DNA of 64,000 bases. Source: Phoenix dactylifera. Taxonomy: Eukaryota > Streptophyta > Magnoliopsida > Arecales > Arecaceae. Positions 37,614 through 50,032 of this stretch are shown here, in pieces. The notes under the pieces are model-generated. The model saw only the letters and a list, made by a program, of their open reading frames with translations, did not search any database and was not told where the DNA came from. Position 1 is the stretch's first letter. Every line of letters begins with the position of its first letter. The stretch spans positions 8,163,194 to 8,227,193 of the forward strand of contig NC_052405.1 of the NCBI RefSeq assembly GCF_009389715.1. The letters run 5' to 3'. The position numbers and the translations under genes are program-made.

Positions 37614-38379
37614 TTCATAGACTATGTTGGATGGAAGTAGGAGGATTTTTTTCAGTTTTTTGTACTTTTTTTTTTTTTACTTTCTTTATCTTAATAAAGT
37701 ATAGGATGGGCCCTTCTTCTCCTTTCATCAAAAATAGTAAAAATATAAAAATTCTGGATTTCTTCAAATACAAAGTTCTTAGAAGAATGATATCCATTCG
37801 TCGAGCTAAAAACTATGGATAGAGGGTTCATATAGCATGATTCAAGGCAGTCTGCCATGGTTTGAAGCAGTTTGGAATAATTTGACCCGTATATTTCTAG
37901 CATGACTTTATTGTTGCTAGTAGACTTCGAAGCATCATTCATTGCACCAGAAAAATATAATAAAAATTAACAATCCTCAAAATCTAAGGCAAATTAAAGA
38001 TTTTTTGCTAATAGTCTGCTGTTGTTGGTGTCAGACCTTGGCAATTAGAAATTTGCCATGCCATACCGGGCAGGTCACGCCTAGAGTCCTACCATATCTA
38101 GGGGTCAACTTGCATACGAAGGTGGTAGATTAGTTCCTATATCTTTAAAAAGATTTGTTTCAAATTATTTCCATGGGTGATGGTCCATACCAACAACCTT
38201 ATGAATGAGAAAAAAAAAAATCCAATTGATTCCAGCGGCGGCCACGGAGATAACAAATTAATTAAGGGGATGAAGTTTTTTTATTACCTATGCTGCTGGA
38301 ATGTCAGCAGCATAACAATGTTTGAAATGCCAAGGTTGCTGACTTGTGAGAAATCTTGTATCAGTAATGCATTCTTTGA

Positions 38380-38620
38380 GACAAGATTGCTTGAGAATGA
38401 AAGCAACTCTTCAATCTTACAAAGTGTAATACGTCTATTGAGAGAAGTTGACAGCATTGCAGATTGGATGGCGACTTATATTGTCGATCATACACGGAAT
38501 CTACTCTATGGGTGCTTGCAATAAATATTCTTTCTGAATTATTAGATATTTTATTTTTTAATGCCTATGGATGTGTCTATTCTAAATTGATTTAATAAAT
38601 TCTGTTAAAAAAAAAACTCT
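38380..38620 (+). mobile_element. degenerate LINE RNase H tail
   Basis: A frame ending REVDSIADWMATYIVDH preserves the REANxxADWVAxY motif. A 3' segment with GCCTATGGATGTGTCTATTC and a poly-A run near 38608 follows. Older and more degraded than the copies at 11690 and 34960. Confidence 0.6.
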
Positions 38621-39076
38621 GCATGAGGTCAATCAACTAAGCTTATTCTATTAGAGCCAACTTTAGTTTGAGCAGAAGGGTCAGGATGACAACAACCTCA
38701 ACATTAATATGGAGATCAATCTGTAAAACTTCCAACAAGTCACCGTTTCTCCTTGGGCAGAGGCTTGACATACAGTTCTAGCATGACATATGGCTCGACG
38801 AGCAAGCCTTGTCCTTATTGTTCCCTACTCTCTTTTTGCTGCCGCTAAACTTAAGAATAGAATTAAGTCTCATAGGTTTGTTAATCTTGTAGAATCCAAA
38901 CTATTTTCTCATCGAGTGATGGGTACGAAATCAATTAGATTGATTTTTCGATAAAAAAAAGTACTATGTGAAATCTGTTTTAGTACTGGAATATTTCATC
39001 CCATGAGCACCAGAGGAACTCATAGACCTGACTAACATACTGAATAACATTATCTTCTCTGACAGTAAAGACATAC

Positions 39077-39180
39077 TGTAAGGACCTGTGCGGGCGTGTG
39101 TTTAGTCTTACATCGATTATTCGCTGGGTAGATATTGGATACTTATACAGGATCAAGAAACCCAAATAATACTTTCCGGC
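39077..39180 (+). repeat. LTR-like fragment (TGTAAGGACCTGTGCGGGCG)
   Basis: Begins TGTAAGGACCTGTGCGGGCG, then has TTTAGTCTTACATCGATTAT and a GATACTTATACAGG block. The same block order occurs on the minus strand at 61282-61421 and 61576-61723. Such starts are typical of LTRs in monocots. No target duplication or partner was found here. Confidence 0.5.
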
Positions 39181-42100
39181 TAGCCATTTTTAATGAAGTT
39201 CTGGATTGTGACATATACCAAATTTAATCCTTCGACAAATTATTAAATCAGTGAGGTGTAATCTGCCTCGTGGCTTTGGCGTTGTGAAGGTCAAAGCTCA
39301 AGGGAAGTTAAATAATTTTATGTGGTTGGCTATCAAAAATAAATTGAAGACAAGTCAAGTTTTAAACAACAAAGCAAGCTCAGAGCATATGGGACACGTT
39401 CTTTTTCTTGCCGACTTTCCATGAGTCGCTGGAAAGCAATTGGAGATGCTCCGGAATTCACCTAAATCCCTGTAGACAGATTGGAGGAAACCAAAAAAGC
39501 TAGCAGGCTATGATGTGGCATGGGACTTATTCAGTTTAACTATGACTTGGTCGTTGGATGGAAACAAATAGGATATAAGACTGCTTTTTTTTTTTTGTGC
39601 GTGTTTTCTCTACCTCACTTAGTGGAAGGGCTTATGTAATCATTTGTTCATATGTTTAATGAAGGTTGGTGGAGGTTTTTGCTTTTTTTTTTTCAAAAAA
39701 AAATTGAATGGCTATATTGTCACGTTTGCTGATTTTTAGTGGGTAGGGTAGCTATTGGGGTTTGTCGGTTGTGTTGTCATCCGTGCTTGTGTAGTGAGAG
39801 GTTGGTAAAATATTGGAATTGGTTCGCTCTAAATTCTAAGCTTCAATCAGATTATATAGGTCAAGAGCCTATTATTTTTTGCACTAATTTATGCCTTAGC
39901 TCACTTTTAAGAGCTGCAATAACTTAACCATTCAACCGGTTTAACTTATTTCAACTCACTGTAGATCGAGTTAGACTATTTGTTTAACAAAATGGACAGT
40001 TTTGGATCTAAATTTTTAATCTATTTAATAAATATGTCGAGCTCGGGTTGATAGATTTTTGATCTATCATGTATCCAACTCAATCTGAATGTTGTTCGAT
40101 CCGACTCGATTGCCATCCCTACTCACTTTAGTCACAATCTTGTTCAGCTAGGCTGGAATCCTAGTTGACCGGATCTCCAATAGTCAGGCAAATATAGCAT
40201 TAGATTATTATTATTATCATTATTTATGAAGACCAGCCAAAATAAATGAATATATTCTTTGGTGTCACAGATCCTTTTGGGCACATCGATCCTTCAAGAT
40301 CATGAACTTCTAGACCATTGAACAAGATTCACAAGTTTGCGCTCCAATTATAGAAAGTACTATGATGTGGTGATTTTTAGGTGCTTGCAAAGAAGTTGTG
40401 ATGCACTTGTATATACAACATTCCAAGTTGCAATTCTTCACTTTGGTTTGTCTATAAGATTGAGGCTCAAGGGACAATAGGTTCACCTTAGAGGCTTAGA
40501 TGATGGAGAACAAAGTTGGGGTTCAAGATGGTTGGGGTCGATGGCAATGGTGATGAAGTAGGTGAGCTGCAGCAAATGAATCCAAGTTTGTAACCATTGT
40601 TGTACAAGTTGGTAAAGTTGTAGGTGGCCATATGTATTTTAAATTGCCTACAAGTCACAAGATTTCAACTTGCGCATGGTGATCACTTGGCTGGCTACCA
40701 TAGTGTCCTGGAGATGGCATAATTATGTTTTTAAAAAGGGAACAAACTGTAGCTGCTTCTTCGTTCATCATGGCAATGCCACTTGCTTAGCCTATTGCCA
40801 AGTTACTACAAGGCAATCAAGGTTTGACCATAAAAAAGTTGGCTTTGTAGACATGCATGGATTAATAGTTGCCTAAAAATTTGTAGGTGAACATTTCCTT
40901 GCTTTCCTCTCCTTGTTTTTTTAATTTTTCAGCAACTGCAGGGACCATTGAGCATCATGTGGATGAGAACCTTTTATCTTAAACAATGCCATACTAAAAT
41001 CCAGAAGGTCTTATAATTGCTATATTTAAGTCTTGATCATCAACACTCATTTCACTTCCTTTCTTTAGAAGAGGGCAACTAGAAGCACTCTTTAAATTTG
41101 AGGTTTCAGGAGCTATCTTAATTATTTCTAATCATTGTCCAGTATTTGTTTATTACAAAGAAATATTAGGTATAAAAAAAATTGGTTAACATGAGAGTTA
41201 AAAATTAAGTTCAGATTTAGAGAGATGTTTCTTTGGTACCATGCTATCTTCTAGTACACTGCCTAAAACGTTTAGGCATTATATAAATTTCAAGGTTTAT
41301 CAGGAATAATATCTTATGGTAAATAATCATATCATATGCTAACTTATGCAACCCGCCAAAGAATAATATATATATATATATATATGATAAAGTTATTATA
41401 ATATATGCTATATCTTCAAGGGCATCTAATGCATGCCACTTGCCAGAGTGCCTAACTGCGTTCATCATGGTGAGGCTGGAGAACAATTTTATAGCTTATC
41501 CATGACTTTAAACTAAAAAATATTATACTTCCCTTGAAGAACAAAGGTAAAGAAAATGAAAGAAAAATTATGACCCCTTAGGTCAAAGCTTTAATCATGT
41601 TTCTCTCTCTTTTCATCTATCCATCTATCTATCTATAAGGTACAAATCTCATGTGGCATCAATGAACGTATATGACCATGTATCGAGACCATAGGATCAA
41701 AATTTGCATCTTAATTACAATAAACTGGTACGATGATTGCTTTGGAAGACAACGAAATTTTATTGAGAGTCGACGATGAGCTACCCTTGAAGCTTCTTGA
41801 TTGGGTTCAAGTTGAAGAAGATCAAGGTCAAACCATGCAATATTTCAGAGCATGCATTTTATTGTCTTTCTAGAGAAATTCCTTCTAGAATGTCTTTCTA
41901 TTGCCTTTTAGAGAAATCCATTGATTGCTTCATTTAGACCAAAGCCAAAAGTATGGTCCAAGAACCGGAACCTTTTAAAATTTAGCCTCCTTCAAGCTAA
42001 ACCTTTTGTTTGTTCAGCATTCCCTTTCAAAGGCCCCATATCAGAGGGTGATCCCTCATCAATACTTTTGATAAAAAGAATCGGACCAATGTTATGAGGT

Positions 42101-44639
42101 ACCAATCATTAAGGGAAGGAGAAGGCAAATGAAGCATCAATTCTTCCCAACAAACAAACTTGCACCCTGCCCTCGTCTAATACCCGAAGATTATAGGATG
42201 ACTTTTGGAAGATTATAGTTAACAACAATGACCAAAAGGGGGATTAAGAACTTGATTAAGATCTTGCTATTGTTTTGTAAGAGGATTTCAAATTTCATTC
42301 TTTATAGTTTGGTGTAGGCCGTCGGTTTTAAACTTCCATCAACATGCTTAGATTAACAATGGGAAGATTCCTCAAGCACCCATTTAATATAGACCATAAT
42401 CACATTATGGTCATGTACAAAGCTATACTAATGGTCACAACTTAGCCTTCTGTTCCCATGCAATGTCCTCATGAAATGTAGGGGACCCTAAAAATAAAGG
42501 TTATGGGACCTTTTGCCGTGGCACGGTGCTAAGATATAAGAGGGCGGTGTAAGTTTTATAGGGATGATTCACGAGCATCCGTGTTTTGACCAATTCTAAC
42601 GCAGAGACAGGGTCAACTTGCCAGCTTATACAATTTGAGCTCATATCATGTCGACCATATACAATTACTCAGCGTGGAAAACCCATTGACTATTTGAAGC
42701 ATAGAGGACAATTGGTAGTAGTCTGCAAATTTGTTACATTTGAATTGGTCATGAGGCAAATGCATGATTGAGTTGGAGAATTAGTCTTCTGCGACCAGAT
42801 CAATTAGAAATTTTACATCAGGGTGGTAAGGGTACAAACAAATTGAGTCAAGACTTGGGATATGACTCGAGTAATGTGAACGTCCGACCCAAATTAAATG
42901 TTTGAGCCCCATGGGTCAAGAATGGGTCCCAAATCCAGGTCTAGCTCTATAGACTTGGAAGCGACCTGGAAAGAGAGTCGGCCCGACATGGATCCATTAA
43001 ATGATGGATCGTGTCTTTTTGTCTGAATGTCTAGATGCGAAGCCAATTTAGATCGGATCCGAGCAAATCTAGACACAAAATTGACCTAACCTTCTGCAAT
43101 GGTAGGTCTAGCAGACAAAGCTAATTGTATACGACTTTTCCCAAATCAAGCCAATCAGACCAGATCTGGCTCGCTTTGATCCAGGCTGGTGCAATTAGAC
43201 CCAATTAGTAATGGCTTTATGGTGCCTTCGAACATAACGCGGTTTCAGAGGAAATGATTCATTGGTTGATATTTGTAATGCGGCCTTTTCCAACTCTCAT
43301 AAAATTTGGAACTTTGGAAGGCATCATCCATATCTCTATGCACCACAAAGAAGCTTCCGTGGTCATCCATTCGCCAATCAATTCCCCAGTGACCCCACTC
43401 CAATGTAATAATTCTGAGGACAGGCCATGGAGATTAAGATTCAAGACTTTGTGGATGGTGGTCCTTGCCTACTCTGCACCAAGGTTAGATGTGGGTTAGG
43501 CTTAGGCAGATCACATCCAAAATCTTCAATTGGACCAACCTAAGGTGTGACAGAATCTGTATAAAGCGGCCCGTGTCTATCCATTTCCAGCCCTGGCTGA
43601 ATGCCCATACTGCTCTTGTGGGCCTACATCTCTTGTCTATTATACTTCTCTTGTGGGCCTATATCTATTATTTATACTCCGTAACTTATATGACTTGGTA
43701 CACGTTTCTCTTGGCATTTGGTTTCTTCTCACCAATTTGTTATCAAGATTATTTGGCGCCCGAACATTCCTCTTTTATGTTTTTCTTGTCGTGAGATCTT
43801 TTTTTAAATAAAAAAACAAGTGTATATTTGTATAAAATAGTTCTAATGGTGACATGATGGGTCTCTTTTATGCTTTTCTGAGATTTTTTTGCCCCCCAAA
43901 ACAATCCATATTCAAAACAATTATATATTTGTATAAAATAGTTCTTACGGTGACATGATGGGGTCTCGCATTTCTAGGCCTTCTAACGTTCCTTTGACCT
44001 GAATTATGGGAGGCCTCGTAGGCACGAATGATAGTCCTAGAGAAATTATTTGGCAGTGTGCAAAAAAAAGTATACTATATTTAAAATAAATGATATCAAA
44101 AAATTTATATTTTTTATCGCCGATCATTCTATAAAATATTGTAAATAGATAATACGGCTTTGCTACTTTTTTTTTTGGATGAAAAATATTGAAAAAGAAG
44201 AAAGAGAAAGAAAGAAAATTGCAGGATGTCTTATGCGGCCCATGTTACAACAAGCCTGGTCCAACGATTCTACCAGAAAGCAGGTTTAAGTTTTGGTCAT
44301 GATGTTTAATTGGGCAATGGCGATGGGCTTGGACCTATTCTATCTGAAATTAAGCTTGGCAGACCATGGCCCAAGTTTTGCTCATTACTGAATAGATACC
44401 ACCATTGATCAAAGACTGATTGGTCCATGACTTCTCGGGAATACATATATATATATATATAGTATTTGGTGGTGCGTGTAGCTACAAATCCTATCCACAA
44501 AACGCCTGAGATCCTAAGCACCTTGCATTCTTTTGGATATCCAATGAGCAAAAGGAGGGAAAGCAATCCGTGCCTAAAACCACAAGCACCTCTATCCACC
44601 TTCTCTTCAAAACCAGCCAAAGTTAACAAGGGAGGGGGA
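39181..44639. other. intergenic stretch without recognisable genes
   Basis: Long AT-rich region. The end of a GC-motif element is near 40085-40123 (ATTGCCATCCCTA). A diverged relative is near 42820-43200. Direct repeats TTTGTATAAAATAGTTCT..GGTGACATGATGGG occur at about 43827 and 43928. A (TA)n run lies near 41369-41386. A TATATA stretch at 44447-44461 may serve the thioredoxin gene. No frame shows codon structure. Confidence 0.55.
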
Positions 44640-45531
44640 ATGGCTTTCGAAACCTGTTTCCAAATGAGCACCATTGCTTCCACAACTACAGCAACTAGTA
44701 GAGCCAGATTTTTGCATGCCCACCACCCCTTCTCCTACAAGGAAAGGCATATTTGGCCGGCAAGCCATGGATCAAAGAGAGCTATTTCATCCCTCTCATC
44801 ATCGCCGACTCCATCCACATCGATCCCTTCAGTTAATAACCATCGTTCCCGTTTTGTCTGTCAAGCTAAAAATGCAGTAGATGAAGGTAAATTTGTCGTC
44901 TTTTTTGCTCTTTCATGTTGGAGTAATGATGAAGGCAAAGATGAAGTAGTAGCATTATTTTAGTTGATAGTATCAAGAGTTAGTTTCCAACTGTTGTTGC
45001 TTTCGTATTTCTGAGAAACCTTGGTAGTGTACTGTCCTAAGCTTCTTTAAATGGTGAAAGAGTTCATTTCGTTCTTTAGATTTCTTCACTTAGCTTCTAA
45101 ATTGGAAATAGAAAATGGCTACAACATGATACATCTTGATTCGGACCTTACTATTTTACGTATATATTGTTCAATGATCATTGTTGTAATAATATGGGGA
45201 ATTTGCAGTATTGGTGGCCAATGATGCGAACTGGGACAACATGGTCATTGGATGTGAGACACCAGTAGTGTTGGTAGAATTTTGGGCACCTTGGTGTGGT
45301 CCATGCCGAATGATCACGCCGGTGATCGATGAATTGGCCAAAGACTATGCTGGAAAGATCATCTGCTGCAAGGTTAACACCGACGATTGCCCGAACATTG
45401 CATCTAAGTATGGGATTAGGAGCATCCCAACTGTTCTGCTCTTCAAGAGTGGAGACAAGAAAGAGAGTGTCATTGGAGCAGTGCCAAAGAACACCTTGTG
45501 TGATATTATAGACAAATATTTGGAAATGTGA
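44640..45531 (+). CDS. TRXM: thioredoxin m-type, plastid-targeted, complete (189 aa)
   Basis: Exons 44640-44886 and 45209-45531 join in phase 1 (GAAG|TATTG) through a GT-AG intron of 322 bp. Residues 1 to about 75 are Ser/Thr/His-rich with few acidic residues, as in a plastid transit peptide. The thioredoxin fold follows, with active site WCGPC (C112, C115), the cis-Pro segment SIPTVLLF and KYGIRS, all typical of m-type thioredoxins. These reduce stromal Calvin-cycle and other targets with electrons from ferredoxin-thioredoxin reductase. Unlike most family members it has extra cysteines: C98 (VIGCETP) and three within IICCKVNTDDC. The start was chosen at MAFETC. A longer in-frame ATG at 44466 exists, but its extension does not look like a transit peptide. 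Confidence 0.95.
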
Positions 45532-46612
45532 TTAGGTTCTTAATTGTATGGTCATGTAAGTGTAGACCATGGTTGTCATGTTACATCATGGCATTGTAAT
45601 TTCATAAAGTTACTGTCTGCAAGTTTCTCTTCTTGTATTCTTTTTGATATTTCTGAAATCTACATTCTCTAAAGAAGCTTTTTGTTTAATCTAAATTAAT
45701 TAATTTTAACAAAAGAATGCAAGGTATTGCGCACATCGAACTTGTCATCATTAGGTGAACATCTGATCCAAAGTCTACTCATTGTAGATAATTAATGGAT
45801 TACGAATTATAGTTTCCATACTAGTCCTTTTCTCATCTCAGTTATGGACCTTAATCAGTAGATGGATAGCGTTAGGGGATCCAAACTGGAGGATGGAATT
45901 ATTAAAGGTGTGAATTAAATCAAACATATGGTTTAGATACTTCTCGGGTCTCGCTATCATGATACTGCCTCTACATGCTACCTTCCTTTTGAAATGATAT
46001 GGTGCAAATAAATGATATGTCTCTTCTAAATTATTGACTGTTTGAGTTAATTAATTTTTAAATTTTAATAAATACGTGCCATCTATCCAAACCCACACAT
46101 ATGTAATTGGTAGCACATGTAATTTGTTTGTGCATAAAAAATCATGTAATCTCGAGATCCCTGGCCTATGCATCAAGTCATAAAAAATACATATTATTTG
46201 ATGAAATTTGGACCGTCCTAACCACTTGATGCATAGATTAGGGTCTCTTTTTTTTCTTTTTTTTTTTTTGGTACATCGGCGACTCACACATAACGAGTGT
46301 GAAGATGGCCAACAAAATCAGAAAACAAAATGCTACGCAAGGACGATTAGGGTCTCTAAATAAATAGTTTAGAGGAAGTAAAATACATCCAATAATTTAG
46401 AACATCAATGTAGAACCCTCATTGTCCGGTATAAATTTAAAGGTCTAAGTGCAGATCTAGCCAAGTCTAGCTTGACTTAATGCCCAATGCAAGATTACTT
46501 ACCCTTTTCAATTGCACCCAAGTTATAGAGTAATTGCTAATTATTATTGAAGAAGGTCAACTATGATAGCTATATCGACTAATTCAAGCATATAACCTAT
46601 GAGTACTCTCAT
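45532..46612. other. intergenic stretch, nothing recognised
   Basis: Thioredoxin 3' flank and AT-rich sequence with a T-rich run near 46249-46269. Confidence 0.5.
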
Positions 46613-46617
46613 ATATC

Positions 46618-47024
46618 TGTTAGCACATCTCCTAATTTTAGGAGACTGATGTGGTCCACTTGATAAGTTTATCCCACATCAAAATAAATCTCGTTTAAAT
46701 GGTGATTTAAATACAATCGAATTAAGAGGTTATTAAGAGTTTATCTTATTTGGTGGTTTCCGTGATGCATAGAAACTATTGGAGATAAACCTTATGGACA
46801 AAGATACGGGTTCCTAACCTAGCATTATAAATAAGCTTGTGGATCCATCACCTAAGGCACTCAAGTCCTGCATAGATTAGAAGATTCGGGTCTCCTCTCT
46901 CTCTCTCGCGTGGGGTCTCTCTTCTCTCCCTTTGGTGTGACATCTTCGTGCTTGAAGAGCATAGGCGGAGGTCAGTAAAATTTTTTATTTATTTATTATT
47001 CTGCTGCACATAATTTGCCTAACA
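46618..47024 (+). mobile_element. solo LTR with 5-bp target duplication
   Basis: 407 bp start TGTTAGCACATCTCC and end TTTGCCTAACA, so the short terminal inverted repeat is TGTTAG/CTAACA. ATATC lies directly on both sides (46613-46617 and 47025-47029), the 5-bp duplication left by LTR-retrotransposon integration. Inside there is a TATAAATA box (46826-46833) followed by a pyrimidine-rich TCCTCTCTCTCTC leader. No internal coding region or second LTR is adjacent, so recombination has removed the interior. Copia or Gypsy cannot be decided from an LTR alone. Confidence 0.85.
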
Positions 47025-48359
47025 ATATCCACGTTAACAGCAGTAGCAGCAATAGGTACTTTTGCATCAAGACTTCATCTGCATTCTCAGTTAGTTATTT
47101 AAACCCATTTTGTAGAGCACTAAACAATTTTCATATTATGTGTTTAATAAGGTGGGATCCAACTCCAACAGAAAATCTTCCTCAAAATACACAAGGTGAT
47201 ATTTACAAGCTTATACCGTACTATAGAGGAGATGCAAGCTTATACCTTCTCCTTTTAAAGAATCTGGCACACTCATCCTATCTTTGAAGCATTAAAAGTT
47301 ATAAGGATCAGCAAAGAATTAGTAGCTGCTCTCTAGGCTGTAGCATATAATTTCCAAGTGAATTGTTGTTCATAGCAAGGATCCCTAACTTATTTCCAGA
47401 TGGAGAATGGTACATGTACCCAGAAGATACTTGGAATGGGTGCAAACAATGTTTTAATATCAACCAGCCAAGTAGACATTTGGGCTAGCGAAATGTTGAG
47501 TACAATTAATCTTCCTTCAAATATGTTCATGTCCTAGTGCAAGGATCTTACAGCTGCTTATTTGAAGGCATTTCTTATGTATAAGAGAGTTGATGGATTT
47601 TCGAATGCCAATGACAAAGAAGAGCTTGCCATGGATTACATCCATGGCTCCTTTTGTCTAATTGGTTGATCTTTAAAGCTATTGGCCTTTGTCTAATTGG
47701 TTGATCTTTCGAATTTGGACTCAGCTGTATATAACAATAGCAAGAAGAAAAGATACATGGTTGAATTCAAGCATGCTGTGGTCGTGTCAGAACAAAATCT
47801 TAAACCTTGGCAAACCCAAAGCATTTGGTACCTGACAAGCAATTTGTTAACAAGTCAGCTCGACCTTGCTTCCATGGCCTTGATTTAAATTTTAAAGTAG
47901 TTGTTGGAGTGTTATGAGAGGTTAAACTTGAGCATAAAAAACATTGCACTAATTCATAACTCAAACTATTGGTGATCTAACAATAAAACAACCATTAAAA
48001 CTGGTGGGGCATTTATAAATTAGAAAATTTCAGCTCAACTGAAACTTTGCAACAAAATAATGGATGCGGTAAATATTTTATATCAGATGATTAGAAACCT
48101 AGAGTTTCTGAAAATATTGAATATTAACATCTGCAACCGTTATAAGATGCCGTTGCAGATGGCATAACGTTTCATAAAACAGGAATTCTGGAGCATTTTC
48201 GTTATTACGTGCAACTCAAGTAGCCTGTGGTTGCCAAAATAACAGCCATAGAATTTTCCAATTGTGGATACCAAATATCCCAAGCCTTTTTGAACATGTG
48301 GTAGCGGAAATGACAAGCCGCCGGATATACCCATTGATGGACCGCTTTCTAAAAGCGGT

Positions 48360-48639
48360 GGTCGAAGCCACGAATGTGTTGCCGGAAAAAGGCCGCTGCT
48401 TCACGACATTTATTTGCTTCTGAAAAAATATAACTTCTATTAAACTACGTATGTCTATAGAAAGGTAAATAGTGCTGCAAACTGAATAACTTTCTTTGTG
48501 GTTCACAATTTTGAAGGTTTTATTTGAACAAACTACATGTCCGTGCCTGAGCTCTTGTATGGTATAAGTTTCTAATTTTGTTGGCTGCATTCATATGTGA
48601 ACTGTTGTTGTACCAAAATAAATAAATAAATAAATAAAA
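48360..48639 (+). mobile_element. 5'-truncated LINE with 20-bp target duplication
   Basis: GACCGCTTTCTAAAAGCGGT occurs at 48340-48359 and again at 48640-48659. The second copy follows directly after an (AAAT)n tail. The insert ends TTGTTGGCTGCATTCATATG ... TTGTTGTACCAAAATAAATA, the same 3' end as the LINE at 34960-35289. This is target-primed reverse transcription with a 280-bp surviving 3' fragment. The region 47030-48339 shows no recognisable gene. Confidence 0.85.
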
Positions 48640-48659
48640 GACCGCTTTCTAAAAGCGGT

Positions 48660-49975
48660 CATCGAGACAAACGAGGGAGTCATCGACTTAGGTGTTTGGT
48701 GGTCTCCTCCAAAAAGAAGATTCCCTAGGCTAGATGTTGAAATGTTCAAACTTTTGTGGATACATCATAAGCCCACTAGTTATTAGTGGGGTGGCCTCCG
48801 GGGTGATATGAGAAGATAATTCAAAGAACCAAGTAGAATGCATCATTTGACATAAAAAAAAAAAGGATGGATGGTCCATACGTGGCAATATAAAATGGAA
48901 AAGAAAAATGTAAGAGATCATTGGGTCTTGTCATCGCTGAATTCACTGGTCCTATATGCTACTCGGTCTGATCGAATGAATCATGACGAGCGTTGCAAAT
49001 GTCACATGGAATCATTGAATAAAACGGCGGCAGCATTTGATGGAATATATATTATAGAGATCCAAATCAGGCATCTGAATCTATAATTTTGGTTGAAGAA
49101 GATTTTTATAATTACAACTTGGAGATCCAAGTGGTTTGAGGTCTTCAAACCCGCTATCCACATTAATATGGCTAGTCCAATACCTTATTTTTATTTAGCA
49201 CAAAATCATGCCAAATTTAGTTCATTAGTCCATTGTACACAAAATTTCTTGGTCAAAAATACTGTCATATGGTAATCCATCAAATAAATAAACTCATCAT
49301 AATACATGCACTTAAAAAAAATTCATAGAGAATAAATATATAGATACATCAATAACTACAATTAGCAGGTGGATATGCAAGAGGATTCTTACCGAAACCA
49401 CTTGGATGCTTAGGCAATGCATAGATTGGGATTTTCACATTATAATTTTTATATTATAGGTAGTTAAAAGAGAGATCATATCTAATAGCTTAGATCATCA
49501 GTGCTCGTGGTTCCAGTTGTTCAGTTAGAATGAGCTTATTTCTACATGTATTTTCCGTTCCTGCATCGAACTTTTTGCGAGAAAATGAAATCACGTTTGA
49601 AATTCCTTGACCATTAGAGGTTTGGTATTGTCCTCCCTGGTCTTAGTCTACTCACGTGGGTAGCCATATAGTGGTAACAAAACCTCGTAAAATTATAAAT
49701 AATCCCAATAGAAAATATATGTAATAGATAAATAAGATATTAATTTAAAGTAATAATTATTTTACTTATAAATTAATGTTATATTTATTTATTACATATC
49801 CACCGAACACGTGGCAGGCTATGATTGCATTAGCTAAGAAGTGCGCTGTTCCATTCCAACAGGAATCCCAGAATATCCCATATTTCACGTGTTTCAGATA
49901 TGAGCGGGTGGCACTCCCGTTATTATTTGCAATGTTAGGGGTTATTTACTAAAGACGGCACCAGCGAGTCAAAGT
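48660..49975. other. intergenic stretch, nothing recognised
   Basis: AT-rich sequence between the truncated LINE and the PSD promoter. Short frames only. Confidence 0.5.
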
Positions 49976-49979
49976 ATTT

Positions 49980-49986
49980 TATATAA
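49980..49986 (+). promoter_or_regulatory. TATA box of the PSD2/3-like gene
   Basis: TATATAA lies 47 bp before the start codon, so transcription should start around 50010, leaving a very short leader. Confidence 0.6.
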
Positions 49987-50032
49987 GGCGCTCCCACCCT
50001 CGTCTTCAACCACTCCACATCCAGAGACGAGA

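Noticed and set aside
44466..44639. Upstream in-frame ATG extending the thioredoxin by 58 residues
   Set aside because: The extension does not resemble a transit peptide, follows the TATATA stretch at once and is not seen in the family; MAFETC is the better start.
47015..47888. Possible short genes after the solo LTR
   Set aside because: Frames are short, AT-rich and contain small local duplications (TTTGTCTAATTGGTTGATCTTT twice); no domain was recognised.
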